Positions 43,931 to 53,217 of a stretch of DNA of 64,000 nt are shown here, in pieces. The notes under the pieces are model-generated. The model was not told the origin of the DNA. It searched no databases and worked only from the letters and a program-made list of their open reading frames with translations. How positions within the stretch are numbered: the stretch's first letter is position 1; each line of letters opens with the position of its first letter. Made by a program: the position numbers and the translations under genes. Source of the DNA: Bacteroidota bacterium (GTDB taxonomy: Bacteria; Bacteroidota; Bacteroidia; Bacteroidales; P3); contig JAEZKK010000007.1 of NCBI GenBank assembly GCA_023415495.1, positions 1 to 64,000 on the forward strand, given 5' to 3'.

Positions 43931-44009
43931 CTCTTAGATATAGGAAAATGGATCTAAGAGATAGGAAAATAGATCTAAGAGTTAGTTTTCTATCTCTTAG
44001 ATCTATTTT
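43931..44009. repeat. Array H: ATCTAAGAG boxes at 21-bp period in alternating orientation
   Basis: CTCTTAGAT at 43931, ATCTAAGAG at 43952 and 43973, CTCTTAGAT at 43994: four boxes, exact 21-base steps, orientation minus, plus, plus, minus. The last two are arms of a perfect 16-bp inverted repeat (43966-43981 with 43994-44009). Spacers are ATAGGAAAATGG, ATAGGAAAATAG and TTAGTTTTCTAT, the third being an inverted variant of the first two. Confidence 0.9.
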
Positions 44010-44141
44010 GATTTATCTTGACCTTATTTTTAGAGACATGATATACTTGACATGCTATCTGTAAATTAATATCTTTTTTCTACAAAAACACAGGCAAACA
44101 TTGATAATTTTATTGTTAAAAATTTGATTTAATCCAACGGA

Positions 44142-45947
44142 TTATGCCTTACCCATACGTTTACGATCTGTCTCGTTTAGAAAAATCTTTCTAATACGAA
44201 GACTTTGTGGAGTTACTTCTAAGTATTCATCTTCTCCAATATATTCCATAGCTTCCTCTAAAGAGAATTTTATTGCTGGAGCAATAGAAGATTTATCGTC
44301 AGAACCAGAAGCTCTCATATTAGTAAGCTTTTTTGTGATAGTAATGTTACAAACGATATCGTCTGGACGAATATTCTCTCCAACAACCATACCTGTATAA
44401 ACATCTTCACCTGGTTCAACAAAGAAACGACCTCTATCTTGAAGTTTATTGATTGAGTATTCAATTGCAGTACCTGTTTCCTTAGCAATTAAAGAACCCA
44501 TTCTTCTACCTCCGATTTCACCCTTCCATGGTTCAAATCCCTTAAGACGGTGAGCAATAATAGCCTCTCCTTCAGATACTGTCAATAAATTATTTCTTAA
44601 ACCAATAATACCACGAGAAGGAATTGTGAACTCAAGCTGAGATCTATCTCCTCTTTGCTCTATTGTATCAATTTCACCCTTACGCATAGTAACAAGTTCA
44701 ATAATCTTTCCTGCAAATTGATCAGGAACTAAGATTGTAAGTTGTTCAACTGGCTCACATTTCTTTCCGTCAATTTCTTTTACGATTACCTTAGGTTGAC
44801 CCAATTGTAATTCATAACCCTCACGACGCATTGTCTCAATAAGAATAGAAAGGTGAAGGATACCACGACCATAAACTATTAAAGCATCTGGAGAAGCAGT
44901 TTCTTCAATTCTTAGAGCAAGATTCTTTTCAAGCTCACCATATAGACGATCTCTTAAATGGCGAGAAGTTACAAATTTACCTTCCTTACCAAAGAATGGT
45001 GAATTATTAATAGTAAATAACATACTCATTGTAGGTTCATCAACCTTTATAGGAACTAAAGGTTCTGGATTTTCGAAATCGCAAATTGAATCACCAATAT
45101 CGAAATTTTCCATTCCTAAAACAGCACAAATTTCTCCTGGATATACTATTTCCTTGGTCTTTTCCTTAGCAAGACCTTCAAATGTATAAAGCTCTTTGAT
45201 ATTTGCCTTTACATTTTGTCCATTAGCCTTACAAAGCATAACATTCATACCTGCTTGAAGAGTTCCTCTATGAAGTCTCCCCACAGCAATACGCCCAACA
45301 TAAGAAGAATAATCTAAAGAAGAAATCATAAGTTGAGTATTTCCTTCCTTAACTTCAGCTGCTGGAATATGTTCGATAATTTGGTCTAATAAATAAGATA
45401 TATCCTCTGTTTGATTATTCCAATCATTACTCATCCATCCGTTTTTAGATGAACCATAAACTGTTGGGAAGTCTAACTGGTCTTGTGTAGCTCCAAGGTT
45501 AAACATAAGGTCAAATACCTTTTCCTGAGTTTCTTCTGGGTTACAATTTGGTTTATCAACTTTATTTACAACTACAATTGGTTTTAGATTTAACTCAATA
45601 GCCTTTTGTAATACAAATCTTGTTTGAGGCATTGGTCCTTCAAAGGCATCTACTACCAATAGAACTCCGTCAGCCATATTCAAAACTCTCTCAACTTCTC
45701 CTCCAAAGTCGCTGTGACCAGGAGTGTCAATAATATTAATCTTAAAGTCCTTATAACGAATTGATACGTTTTTGGACAATATTGTAATTCCCCTCTCTCT
45801 TTCTAAATCGTTGTTATCTAAAATTAAATCCTTTGTTTCTTGGTTGTCACGGAAAAGTTTTGCTTGGTGGAGCATCCTGTCTACTAATGTCGTTTTCCCG
45901 TGGTCAACGTGTGCAATAATTGCGATGTTTCTAATGTTGTTTTGCAT
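44142..45947 (-). CDS. typA: Translational GTPase TypA/BipA
   Basis: A 601-residue ribosome-associated GTPase related to EF-G. G1 is AHVDHGKTT (12-20), G2 lies around ERERGITI, G3 is DTPGH, and G4 is NKVD. Domains II, III, V and the BipA-specific C-terminal domain are complete; the C-terminus KRMGKA is the normal end. It supports ribosome assembly under stress. The start is three bases after the alaS stop, so alaS and typA form one unit. Confidence 0.96.
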   Translation of the reverse strand: MQNNIRNIAIIAHVDHGKTTLVDRMLHQAKLFRDNQETKDLILDNNDLERERGITILSKNVSIRYKDFKINIIDTPGHSDFGGEVERVLNMADGVLLVVDAFEGPMPQTRFVLQKAIELNLKPIVVVNKVDKPNCNPEETQEKVFDLMFNLGATQDQLDFPTVYGSSKNGWMSNDWNNQTEDISYLLDQIIEHIPAAEVKEGNTQLMISSLDYSSYVGRIAVGRLHRGTLQAGMNVMLCKANGQNVKANIKELYTFEGLAKEKTKEIVYPGEICAVLGMENFDIGDSICDFENPEPLVPIKVDEPTMSMLFTINNSPFFGKEGKFVTSRHLRDRLYGELEKNLALRIEETASPDALIVYGRGILHLSILIETMRREGYELQLGQPKVIVKEIDGKKCEPVEQLTILVPDQFAGKIIELVTMRKGEIDTIEQRGDRSQLEFTIPSRGIIGLRNNLLTVSEGEAIIAHRLKGFEPWKGEIGGRRMGSLIAKETGTAIEYSINKLQDRGRFFVEPGEDVYTGMVVGENIRPDDIVCNITITKKLTNMRASGSDDKSSIAPAIKFSLEEAMEYIGEDEYLEVTPQSLRIRKIFLNETDRKRMGKA

Positions 45948-45950
45948 TCT

Positions 45951-48563
45951 TTATTTATTAAATATCAATTCTTTTCCTTTGAAAATAGCTTTTTCTATTC
46001 CATTTATATCTTTTCCTCCAGCACTTGCGAAAAAAGCTTGTCCTCCACCGTTACCTTGAATTAGTTTTGAAGCTTCTCTTATAATAGCTCCAGCATTTAA
46101 ACCTTTATTTACTAAGTCCTGACTTATCATTATACTTAGGTTAGGCTTGTCTTGATAGTTTGTTGCTGAGATAAAAACAAAATTATTATTTTTGAAATAA
46201 TCCTTAAACCTGAATGCCAAATCCTTTACAACCTCGGGCTTAATATTAGTGTTTAATTCAATATAATTGATTGAATCAATTACTTCAACCTTTGTCTTAA
46301 GCTCATTGAATAATATATCTATCTTCTCATTCTTATATTCTTCGATTTCTGATTTTAATTTATTGTTTTCAGAAATCATCTTTTCAATTCCAAGCTTTAG
46401 ATTATTTTGTTGCAATAAGGTTTTAGCTTCTTCGATAGTTGAAATAAGACTGTAAAGATAATCCTCAAGTGCTTTCCCGCTAATTGCTTCAATTCTTCTA
46501 ATCCCTGCAGCAATAGCTGTTTCGGATACTATTTTAAACATTCCAATATTTCCTAACGCCTTTACATGTGTTCCTCCACAAAGCTCAATCGAAGAACCAA
46601 ACTGAATTACTCTCACACTATCTGAATACTTTTCTCCAAACAATGCCTCTGCTCCCATTTCCTTTGCCTTTTCAATTGGCATATCCCTCATTTCATTATT
46701 TGAATAATTCTCTCTAATCAGGGAATTAACTAAAGATTCCACCTTAAGCAATTCTTCGTCGCTAAGTTTTGAGAAATGAGAAAAGTCAAACCTTAGTCTT
46801 TCTGCTTCTACAAGAGAACCCTTTTGTTCAACATGGTTCCCAAGAACTTGTTTTAATGCATAATGAAGCAAATGTGTTGAAGAATGGTTTGCCTCTATTG
46901 CTCTTCTTCTTTGAATATCCACATTTGCAATAAAGCTTTGAGTAATATCCTCAGGTAGTTTCTCTACCAAATGCACTGCCAAGCCATTTTCTGTCTTGGT
47001 ATTAATTATTTTAATTCTTTCTTTATTCTCACCCTCAATATAACCTGAATCCCCTATCTGTCCTCCAAGTTCTGCATAGAAAGGAGTTTGATTGAAGATT
47101 AATTGATAAAATGTTTTTTCCTTTTGTTTAATCTTACGGTAGCGAATTATTTCTATCTCACAAGCATCTAAGTCGTATCCAAGGAAAACTGTATTTTGAT
47201 TTTCTCTAATTTCAACCCAATCCTCTGTATCTATATTTGCTGCATTTCTTGACCTTTGTTTTTGAACTTCTAAATTAGCTTGGAATCCTTGCATATCAAC
47301 CTCGAAATCCTTTTCCTTTGCCATAAGTATTGTTAAGTCGATAGGAAATCCATAGGTATCATATAACTCGAAAGCAAAATCTCCGTCTATTTGCTTATTA
47401 TTTGATTCTGTATATTTCTCAAACTTATGTATTCCTGAAGTAAGAGTTTTCAAGAATGATATTTCTTCTTCCTTAATTACCTTAGTTATTAGTGTTTGAT
47501 ATTTTACAAGTTCTGTGAATTGTTCTCCCATTTTCTTAACTAGGACTTCTACCAACTCATACATAAAAGGCTCTTTAAAACCTAAGAATGTATAACCATA
47601 ACGAATAGCCCTTCTTAGTATTCTCCTAATTACATATCCTGCTTTTGCATTTGAAGGTAATTGTCCATCGGCAATTGAAAATGCAACTGCTCTAATATGG
47701 TCAGAGCATACCCTCATCGCTATATCCTTCTTTTTATCTTCTCCGTATACTGAATTAGATTTATTCGCAAGATATTGTATAGAGTTTTGAAATATATCTG
47801 TATCGTAATTAGATGTTTTTTTCTGAACTGCCATACAAAGACGTTCAAATCCCATTCCTGTATCTACATGCTTTTCTGGTAAAGGTTGTAATTCACCATT
47901 TGCAAGGCGATTAAACTGGATAAATACCAAATTCCATATCTCAACAACCTGAGGATGATCCCTATTAACTAAATCTCTTCCCTCAACTTCTTTCTTCTCA
48001 TTTTCAGAACGTAAATCAACATGTATTTCAGAGCAAGGTCCACAAGGTCCCTGTTCTCCCATTTCCCAAAAATTATCCTTTTTCGAGCCGTCAATTATCC
48101 TATCCTTACCTATAATACTACTCCAAATTTCATAAGCCTCCATATCCTTTGGCTGATTATCCTTCTCATCCCCTCCAAAAACTGTTACATATAAGTCTTG
48201 TTTATTTAGTTTTATCTCCTCTGTCAAAAACTCCCATGCCCATAGTATTGCTTCTTTCTTAAAATAATCTCCAAAAGACCAATTACCCAACATTTCAAAC
48301 ATGGTATGATGATAGGTATCATGCCCAACCTCTTCCAAATCGTTATGTTTGCCTGAAACCCTTAAACATTTCTGAGTATCGGCAATTCTAAGATATTTCT
48401 TAGGAGAGTTCCCTAAAAAAATATCCTTAAACTGATTCATTCCCGCATTAGTAAACATTAAGCTTGGGTCATTTTTAATAACCATTGGTGCAGAAGGATA
48501 AATCTGATGTTGTTTAGACTCAAAGAATTTTAAAAATGCTTTACGGATTTCATTACTTGTCAT
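45951..48563 (-). CDS. alaS: Alanyl-tRNA synthetase
   Basis: An 870-residue class II synthetase. The catalytic core begins TSNEIRKAFLKFFESK and includes NAGMNQFKDIFLG; the editing domain has HSSTHLLH (zinc His pair) and CGGTHVKALG; a coiled coil and the C-Ala domain end with GGGQAFFASAGG. It charges tRNA-Ala and removes mischarged Ser or Gly. ATG 48563 gives the standard N-terminus; an upstream in-frame TTG (48575) is not used by related proteins. Confidence 0.97.
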   Translation of the reverse strand: MTSNEIRKAFLKFFESKQHQIYPSAPMVIKNDPSLMFTNAGMNQFKDIFLGNSPKKYLRIADTQKCLRVSGKHNDLEEVGHDTYHHTMFEMLGNWSFGDYFKKEAILWAWEFLTEEIKLNKQDLYVTVFGGDEKDNQPKDMEAYEIWSSIIGKDRIIDGSKKDNFWEMGEQGPCGPCSEIHVDLRSENEKKEVEGRDLVNRDHPQVVEIWNLVFIQFNRLANGELQPLPEKHVDTGMGFERLCMAVQKKTSNYDTDIFQNSIQYLANKSNSVYGEDKKKDIAMRVCSDHIRAVAFSIADGQLPSNAKAGYVIRRILRRAIRYGYTFLGFKEPFMYELVEVLVKKMGEQFTELVKYQTLITKVIKEEEISFLKTLTSGIHKFEKYTESNNKQIDGDFAFELYDTYGFPIDLTILMAKEKDFEVDMQGFQANLEVQKQRSRNAANIDTEDWVEIRENQNTVFLGYDLDACEIEIIRYRKIKQKEKTFYQLIFNQTPFYAELGGQIGDSGYIEGENKERIKIINTKTENGLAVHLVEKLPEDITQSFIANVDIQRRRAIEANHSSTHLLHYALKQVLGNHVEQKGSLVEAERLRFDFSHFSKLSDEELLKVESLVNSLIRENYSNNEMRDMPIEKAKEMGAEALFGEKYSDSVRVIQFGSSIELCGGTHVKALGNIGMFKIVSETAIAAGIRRIEAISGKALEDYLYSLISTIEEAKTLLQQNNLKLGIEKMISENNKLKSEIEEYKNEKIDILFNELKTKVEVIDSINYIELNTNIKPEVVKDLAFRFKDYFKNNNFVFISATNYQDKPNLSIMISQDLVNKGLNAGAIIREASKLIQGNGGGQAFFASAGGKDINGIEKAIFKGKELIFNK

Positions 48564-48616
48564 AATAATCTTCAAATTAATATTTTCATATATGGGTATA
48601 CCTAAAAATAAGCTTG

Positions 48617-48624
48617 CAAAAATA
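48617..48624 (-). promoter_or_regulatory. -7 element of alaS-typA
   Basis: Reverse-strand TATTTTTG followed by CAAGC, about 53 bases before the alaS ATG. Confidence 0.55.
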
Positions 48625-48666
48625 CGGAAAAACTGGGAGAATTTAGGGTTTCATGCAAAAAAACAG

Positions 48667-48674
48667 TATTTTTG
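48667..48674 (+). promoter_or_regulatory. -7 element of the 48716-mutL unit
   Basis: TATTTTTG followed by CATAG, 42 bases before ATG 48716. No TTG at 19 bases upstream. Confidence 0.55.
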
Positions 48675-48715
48675 CATAGAAATTTGAGATATACAAATAT
48701 TAAAAAGGAGGAAAT

Positions 48716-48988
48716 ATGGCATTCTTTAACATAAGAAAACCAAGGCAATTTGAATATAAGCCAAGGTTCTATGACCCAAAGAAGGAGGAATTAGAAAATT
48801 TGAAAAAGAAATATGGTCAAATTGAAGGAGAGTCTTATAGTAGAAGGATAAATTTCAGAAATGCAATGCAAGAAAAAAAAGATGAAAAAATGAAACTCCC
48901 TATCCCTGCATCAAAAATCATTCTCTATACATCTATTGCAATGATTCTTGTATATCTATTACTAACCTTTATTGAAAAATGGAAGTAG
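48716..48988 (+). CDS. Small single-pass membrane protein upstream of mutL
   Basis: A 90-residue protein. The first 65 residues are basic and helical (FFNIRKPRQFEYKPRFYDPKKEELENLKKKYG). One membrane helix lies at about 66-85 (SKIILYTSIAMILVYLLLTF). The RKPRxFxYKPRFYDP pattern looks familiar from Bacteroidota genomes, but no function is known to me. It has an AAGGAGG Shine-Dalgarno site before the start and its stop is directly followed by the mutL ATG, which implies coupled translation. A role linked to MutL is only implied by position. Confidence 0.75.
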   Translation: MAFFNIRKPRQFEYKPRFYDPKKEELENLKKKYGQIEGESYSRRINFRNAMQEKKDEKMKLPIPASKIILYTSIAMILVYLLLTFIEKWK

Positions 48989-50740
48989 ATGTCAGGTATT
49001 ATTGAAATTCTTCCAACTAATATTGCTAATCAAATTGCAGCTGGAGAGGTTGTTAATCGTCCTGCTTCAGTTGTAAAAGAACTTATCGAAAACTCCATTG
49101 ATGCTGGAGCAAAAAACATAGAATTAATTATTAAAGACGGGGGAAGAACACTAATTCAGGTTATTGATAATGGTGTTGGGATGAATGAGAATGATTCTCA
49201 AAAATGTTTTCTTGCCCATGCTACTTCCAAAATTAAAACTTCAAACGATTTATATGAATTAAAGACAATGGGATTTAGAGGTGAAGCTTTAGCCTCTATT
49301 TCTTCAATATCTCATATTGAATTAAGAACAAAACAAGAGGATGATATATTAGGTACAAAGATTGAATTAGAGGGTGGTGATATAAAAAACATGGAAAAGA
49401 TTGCCTGCGACAAAGGATGTTCCATAATGGTTAAAAATCTCTTTTTTAATGTTCCTGCAAGAAGAAACTTCCTTAAAAGCGATGCAGTTGAAAATAATCA
49501 TATTCTAAATGAATTTCTACATACAGCAATTATTCATCATAATATCTCTTTTACTTATTATAATGACAATAAACTAATCCATAGAGTTGAGGCATCTAAT
49601 TTTAAGAAAAGAATTGTAGAGCTTTTTGGTCAATCATATAATGAAAGACTTATTCCTATTAGCGAAGAGGTTAATGAGGTTAAGATATCAGGATATATAA
49701 TTAAAGCTAACTATGTAAAAAAGAATCGCCAAGAACAGTTTTTCTTTGTCAATAATCGTTTTATTAAGAATCATTATTTGGCAAATGCTATTGATAAAGC
49801 TTATCAAGGAATGATAGCCGAAAAACACTATCCTTCTTTTTTTATTAATCTTGAAGTAGAGCCTAAAAACATTGATGTAAATATTCATCCAACTAAGACC
49901 GAGGTGAAATTTATTGATGAAAAGATAATCTATGCTGTATTATATGCCTCAACAAAGAAATCTCTTGGACAGTTTACTATTGCAAATCAATTGGACTTTG
50001 ATATAGATCCATCCTTTAATACTCCTGCATTAAAACTTGGACAAATTCCAAAATCCCCAAATTTGAATTATAATCCTAATTATAATCCATTTGAAGATAA
50101 ATGGGTAAGTGAAAGAGAAAAAACGAACAGCGAGAATTGGCAGGAAGCTTATAAAGTTGAGGAAAAGATACAAATTAAGCAAACCTACGATACTATTCAG
50201 GTTCAAAACAAGTATATTATTACAAAAACTAAGACTGGAATATTAATCATCAATCAAAATCTTGCTTCTGAAAGGATATTATTTGAAAAGTTTTCTCAAA
50301 GCGATTACGAAGAAATCTCATCTCAAAGTCTTCTTTTCCCTTATAATCACTTCTTTTCTCCAAGTCATTCTATTTTCTTATTAGAAATTCTACCAGATTT
50401 AAGAAAATATGGGTTTGTATTAGAATACCAAAAGGATGGCAGCTTTAATATACTAAGTGTTCCTAATAATCTAAACTCAGAAGAAGCTCAATTAGCAATT
50501 GAAGAATTGCTTTTCGAACTTACTCAAGACCAAACCCTATCAACAGAATTAAAACATTTTAAACTTGCTCTCACTATGGCTAAGAAGCTATCTATTAAAG
50601 AGGGTGAGGAATTGGATAACCAAAAGATATTATGTTTAATTGGAGAATTATTTTCAAGCTCATCTTGTGAAATATCCCCTGAGGGAAAGAAAATAATGCA
50701 TAAATTAGAATTCACAGAAATTGATAATTTCTTTAAATAA
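48989..50740 (+). CDS. mutL: DNA mismatch repair protein MutL
   Basis: A 583-residue GHKL ATPase. The N-terminal domain has IAAGEVVNRPASVVKELIENSIDAGA (about 14-39), DNGVGM and GFRGEALASI, the ATP lid and sensors. The transducer domain is at about 205-325. After a low-complexity linker, the dimerisation domain (about 390-580) follows. The endonuclease motif DQHAxxE of MutL proteins that nick DNA seems absent: the corresponding region reads NQNLASERILFE. That suggests a non-nicking MutL, or divergence of the motif. MutL links MutS to downstream repair. Confidence 0.94.
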   Translation: MSGIIEILPTNIANQIAAGEVVNRPASVVKELIENSIDAGAKNIELIIKDGGRTLIQVIDNGVGMNENDSQKCFLAHATSKIKTSNDLYELKTMGFRGEALASISSISHIELRTKQEDDILGTKIELEGGDIKNMEKIACDKGCSIMVKNLFFNVPARRNFLKSDAVENNHILNEFLHTAIIHHNISFTYYNDNKLIHRVEASNFKKRIVELFGQSYNERLIPISEEVNEVKISGYIIKANYVKKNRQEQFFFVNNRFIKNHYLANAIDKAYQGMIAEKHYPSFFINLEVEPKNIDVNIHPTKTEVKFIDEKIIYAVLYASTKKSLGQFTIANQLDFDIDPSFNTPALKLGQIPKSPNLNYNPNYNPFEDKWVSEREKTNSENWQEAYKVEEKIQIKQTYDTIQVQNKYIITKTKTGILIINQNLASERILFEKFSQSDYEEISSQSLLFPYNHFFSPSHSIFLLEILPDLRKYGFVLEYQKDGSFNILSVPNNLNSEEAQLAIEELLFELTQDQTLSTELKHFKLALTMAKKLSIKEGEELDNQKILCLIGELFSSSSCEISPEGKKIMHKLEFTEIDNFFK

Positions 50741-50743
50741 AAT

Positions 50744-50773
50744 GGGGTCGCCTTATTTTATTAAGATGACCCC
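50744..50773. terminator. Hairpin between convergent mutL and ferredoxin genes
   Basis: GGGGTC (50744-50749) pairs with GACCCC (50768-50773), with CTTA/TAAG inside. A second small hairpin, TCCCT-GTG-AGGGA, is at 50788-50800. Neither has a full U-run, so termination efficiency is uncertain. Confidence 0.55.
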
Positions 50774-50815
50774 AAGTCTAAGTACTTTCCCTGTGAGGGA
50801 TAATTATTATTAGTC

Positions 50816-51013
50816 TTATTCAGAATACTTAATTACTTCTACAGGGCAAGATTCAGCAGCGTCGATTATTTCTGAAGAATATTGGGAGTAATCCACTCCC
50901 TCTTTAACGACAGCTACATCGTCCATTTTAAATACTTCTGAGCATGTACTTTCACATACTCCGCAGGCTATACAGCCTTCTTCAATCCAAACTTTCTTTA
51001 CTGCCATATACAT
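50816..51013 (-). CDS. Single-cluster 4Fe-4S ferredoxin
   Basis: A 65-residue electron carrier. Ligand cysteines Cys14, Cys17 and Cys20 (CIACGVC) plus Cys56 (ESCPVEVI) fit one [4Fe-4S] cluster; Cys24 is extra. The second cluster motif of bacterial 2[4Fe-4S] ferredoxins is missing. Acidic overall. Two start codons are possible (50816-51013 from MYMAVKK or two codons later from MAVKK). It has no obvious enzymatic partner nearby. Confidence 0.9.
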   Translation of the reverse strand: MYMAVKKVWIEEGCIACGVCESTCSEVFKMDDVAVVKEGVDYSQYSSEIIDAAESCPVEVIKYSE

Positions 51014-51104
51014 TAATTTTAGTTAGTAATATATTTAAGTTTGTTACCGTAACACTATACTAACGCTAAACTCGTTCAAATTGTTTTTCTTTATAATGAT
51101 TTTT

Positions 51105-52319
51105 TTATTTTCCGCCCCTTAACTTAGATCTTAATGTACTGATATTAATTGGATTTGTTTTTGCAAATCTCTCTTCATTTATATAAAAATACTTTCCATC
51201 CTTATCTGTAAATCTAAGAGTCTTATTGCCTATATACTCTATTTTCTTATAATTTGGCTTTACTATACAAGAATTTCTAACCCTAATACCTAAATTCCTT
51301 TCACTATCAATAATTGTATAGAATACTCTAACTCCTTTATCTGGAATATTTTTTTCAATCACTCCATATTCAACAACAGTAAAAGGATTATAGCCAATGA
51401 CTAATATTGGTAGAATAAAAAATGAGATAATTCCCACAAATATAGATTTAAATCTGTTTATTTCAACAAACCTCAATGCAATATAACCAATAATTAAGTT
51501 TGCAAATAGTGCATAGAGTCCAAAGTGAGGAATTTTTTGAAAATACATAACTAAAACACTACTTAGTATGGCAATTGAAAATAAAACTATCTTCAAATAC
51601 TTCTTATCCGAAAACTTCAATTTCAATCTTTTGTAGAAAATATATATTGAGAAAATCATTATGGGGGTATATAAATAATTCCAATTAATATGATTACTTA
51701 TAATCCCTATTAATGCTGAAGTAAATATTATCATCGAAACTATTAAAAATCCATTAAGTTTCAATTTTTCACTTAGACAAGAACCATAAAATCCTGTAAG
51801 AACATCAAATGGTTTTGCTGAATTATGAAATTTCCTAAACTTAAAAATATAAATAAATCCATAAAAAACAATTGGGAGAAAATAAACATAGAAATAAAAC
51901 CCATAAGCAATCGGTTTTTCAAGATAATTAGGTATGGGGAAAAAGAATTTCTCTACGAATTCCATTATTGTTTTACCTATATAAAACTTACTTTCATTAT
52001 AAATATTTACTGTGTTAATATCAATAATAATAGCTAATGTTGCGAATATTATAGAGAGATATAATCCAAACCTTTGCAAAGAAAACATCAAAAGCGACAG
52101 ATTAAACCTATAAATTATAATTATTACAAATACAATTGCAATAAAAACCCCACTAATTGGAGAAAAATATAAATCTAATTTACCTATTGCAAAGTCTTTC
52201 ATTATAAAGAAAGAGACAGCAACAAGCATGATTATATCAAAGTATAATAACAAATAAGGCAATCTATACTTCTTAAACCAATTTGACGATAATGTGTTTG
52301 ATTGTTCTCTAAGTCCCAT
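51105..52319 (-). CDS. Polytopic membrane protein of unknown function
   Basis: I do not recognise a named family. It has 404 residues with about nine or ten membrane helices between residues 20 and 318, then a soluble C-terminal domain of about 85 residues (VVEYGVIEKNIPDKGVRVFYTIIDSERNLGIRVRNSCIVKP ... FYINEERFAK). No catalytic motif, Walker box or transporter signature is visible. The protein is complete with a good ATG. It lies between ferredoxin and trmD on the same strand; the gap to trmD is 32 bases. Its neighbours do not suggest a job. Codon use is like the rest of the window. Confidence 0.55.
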   Translation of the reverse strand: MGLREQSNTLSSNWFKKYRLPYLLLYFDIIMLVAVSFFIMKDFAIGKLDLYFSPISGVFIAIVFVIIIIYRFNLSLLMFSLQRFGLYLSIIFATLAIIIDINTVNIYNESKFYIGKTIMEFVEKFFFPIPNYLEKPIAYGFYFYVYFLPIVFYGFIYIFKFRKFHNSAKPFDVLTGFYGSCLSEKLKLNGFLIVSMIIFTSALIGIISNHINWNYLYTPIMIFSIYIFYKRLKLKFSDKKYLKIVLFSIAILSSVLVMYFQKIPHFGLYALFANLIIGYIALRFVEINRFKSIFVGIISFFILPILVIGYNPFTVVEYGVIEKNIPDKGVRVFYTIIDSERNLGIRVRNSCIVKPNYKKIEYIGNKTLRFTDKDGKYFYINEERFAKTNPINISTLRSKLRGGK

Positions 52320-52351
52320 AATGTGCTAATTTTATTTTGCAAATATAAAAT

Positions 52352-53026
52352 TTATTCTAATAATTCAGGCCTTCTTTCCTTAGTTCTTTTTAAACTTTCT
52401 TCAAATTTCCAATTATCTATTAATTTTTGATTGCCAGACACAAGAACATCTGGAACCACCCATCCTCTAAAATCTCTTGGTCTGGTATAAACTGGAGGAG
52501 AAACCAAAGAATTTTGAAATGAATCACTTAGAGCTGATGTCTCATCATTCAACACCCCCGGTATAAGTCTTACTATTGCATCAGAAATAACTCCAGCTGC
52601 TAATTCCCCTCCGCTTAAGACATAATCTCCAATTGAAATCTCTCGTGTAATTAAATGCTCTCTTACTCTTTCATCTACCCCCTTATAATGCCCACAAAGA
52701 ATACAAATATTTTCTTTTAATGACAATTCATTAGCAATTGGCTGAGAAAGCATTTCTCCATCAGGTGCTGTATATATTATTTCATCGTATTTCCTCTTTT
52801 TCTGCAAATCATCCAAGCAATTTGCTATTGGTTCAATCTGCATGACCATCCCAGCTTCGCCACCATAAGGATAATCGTCAACGCTTTTATATTTATTTAG
52901 AGAATAGTCTCTCAAATTATGAAATTCAACACTTAAAATCTTTTTATCTTGTGCCCTTGAAAGTATTGAAGTGGAAAAAATTCCAGAGAAAAACTCGGGG
53001 AAAAGAGTAATTATATCAATATGCAT
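52352..53026 (-). CDS. trmD: tRNA (guanine-N1)-methyltransferase
   Basis: A 224-residue SPOUT-class enzyme methylating G37 of tRNAs. The knot motifs can be read: [29 protein letters not shown] and [24 protein letters not shown] begins the fold. ATG 53026 is chosen over a TTG two codons upstream. In other bacteria trmD is in a ribosomal-protein operon with rpsP and rplS; here it stands apart. The C-terminus ends [12 protein letters not shown], the expected TrmD tail. Confidence 0.95.
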   Translation of the reverse strand: MHIDIITLFPEFFSGIFSTSILSRAQDKKILSVEFHNLRDYSLNKYKSVDDYPYGGEAGMVMQIEPIANCLDDLQKKRKYDEIIYTAPDGEMLSQPIANELSLKENICILCGHYKGVDERVREHLITREISIGDYVLSGGELAAGVISDAIVRLIPGVLNDETSALSDSFQNSLVSPPVYTRPRDFRGWVVPDVLVSGNQKLIDNWKFEESLKRTKERRPELLE

Positions 53027-53126
53027 AAACAATTAAAATCAAATTAGTTAAAAACAATTATTGGTTATTACTAAATACTCTTTACATATAGAATTTAACT
53101 ATAGCAAAAGTAAGAAACAGCTAATG

Positions 53127-53156
53127 CAAAGATAGGAAATTTTACATGTTTTACAA
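53127..53156 (-). promoter_or_regulatory. Promoter of trmD
   Basis: Reverse-strand TTG (53156-53154), 19 bases, TATCTTTG (53134-53127). It is a perfect consensus promoter; the leader to ATG 53026 is about 95 bases. No terminator or riboswitch is seen in that leader. Confidence 0.8.
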
Positions 53157-53175
53157 TTATATCGTGCAAAGTTTG

Positions 53176-53183
53176 TATATTTG
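53176..53183 (+). promoter_or_regulatory. -7 element of the secreted-protein gene at 53218
   Basis: TATATTTG followed by C, 34 bases before the ATG. Its -33 region overlaps that of the divergent trmD promoter. Confidence 0.55.
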
Positions 53184-53217
53184 CTTTCTAAAACTAAGAG
53201 ATAAAACATAAAATAAT

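Larger units (their letters stand above)
43372..44141. other. 770-base intergenic region between nagZ-like and typA genes
   Basis: The longest gene-free stretch in the window. It holds the nagZ promoter (43408-43415) and three different phased arrays: G (43471-43543), F (43775-43856) and H (43931-44009). In 43544-43774 and 44010-44141 I see no coding region, no clear terminator for typA and no further array. Confidence 0.8.
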
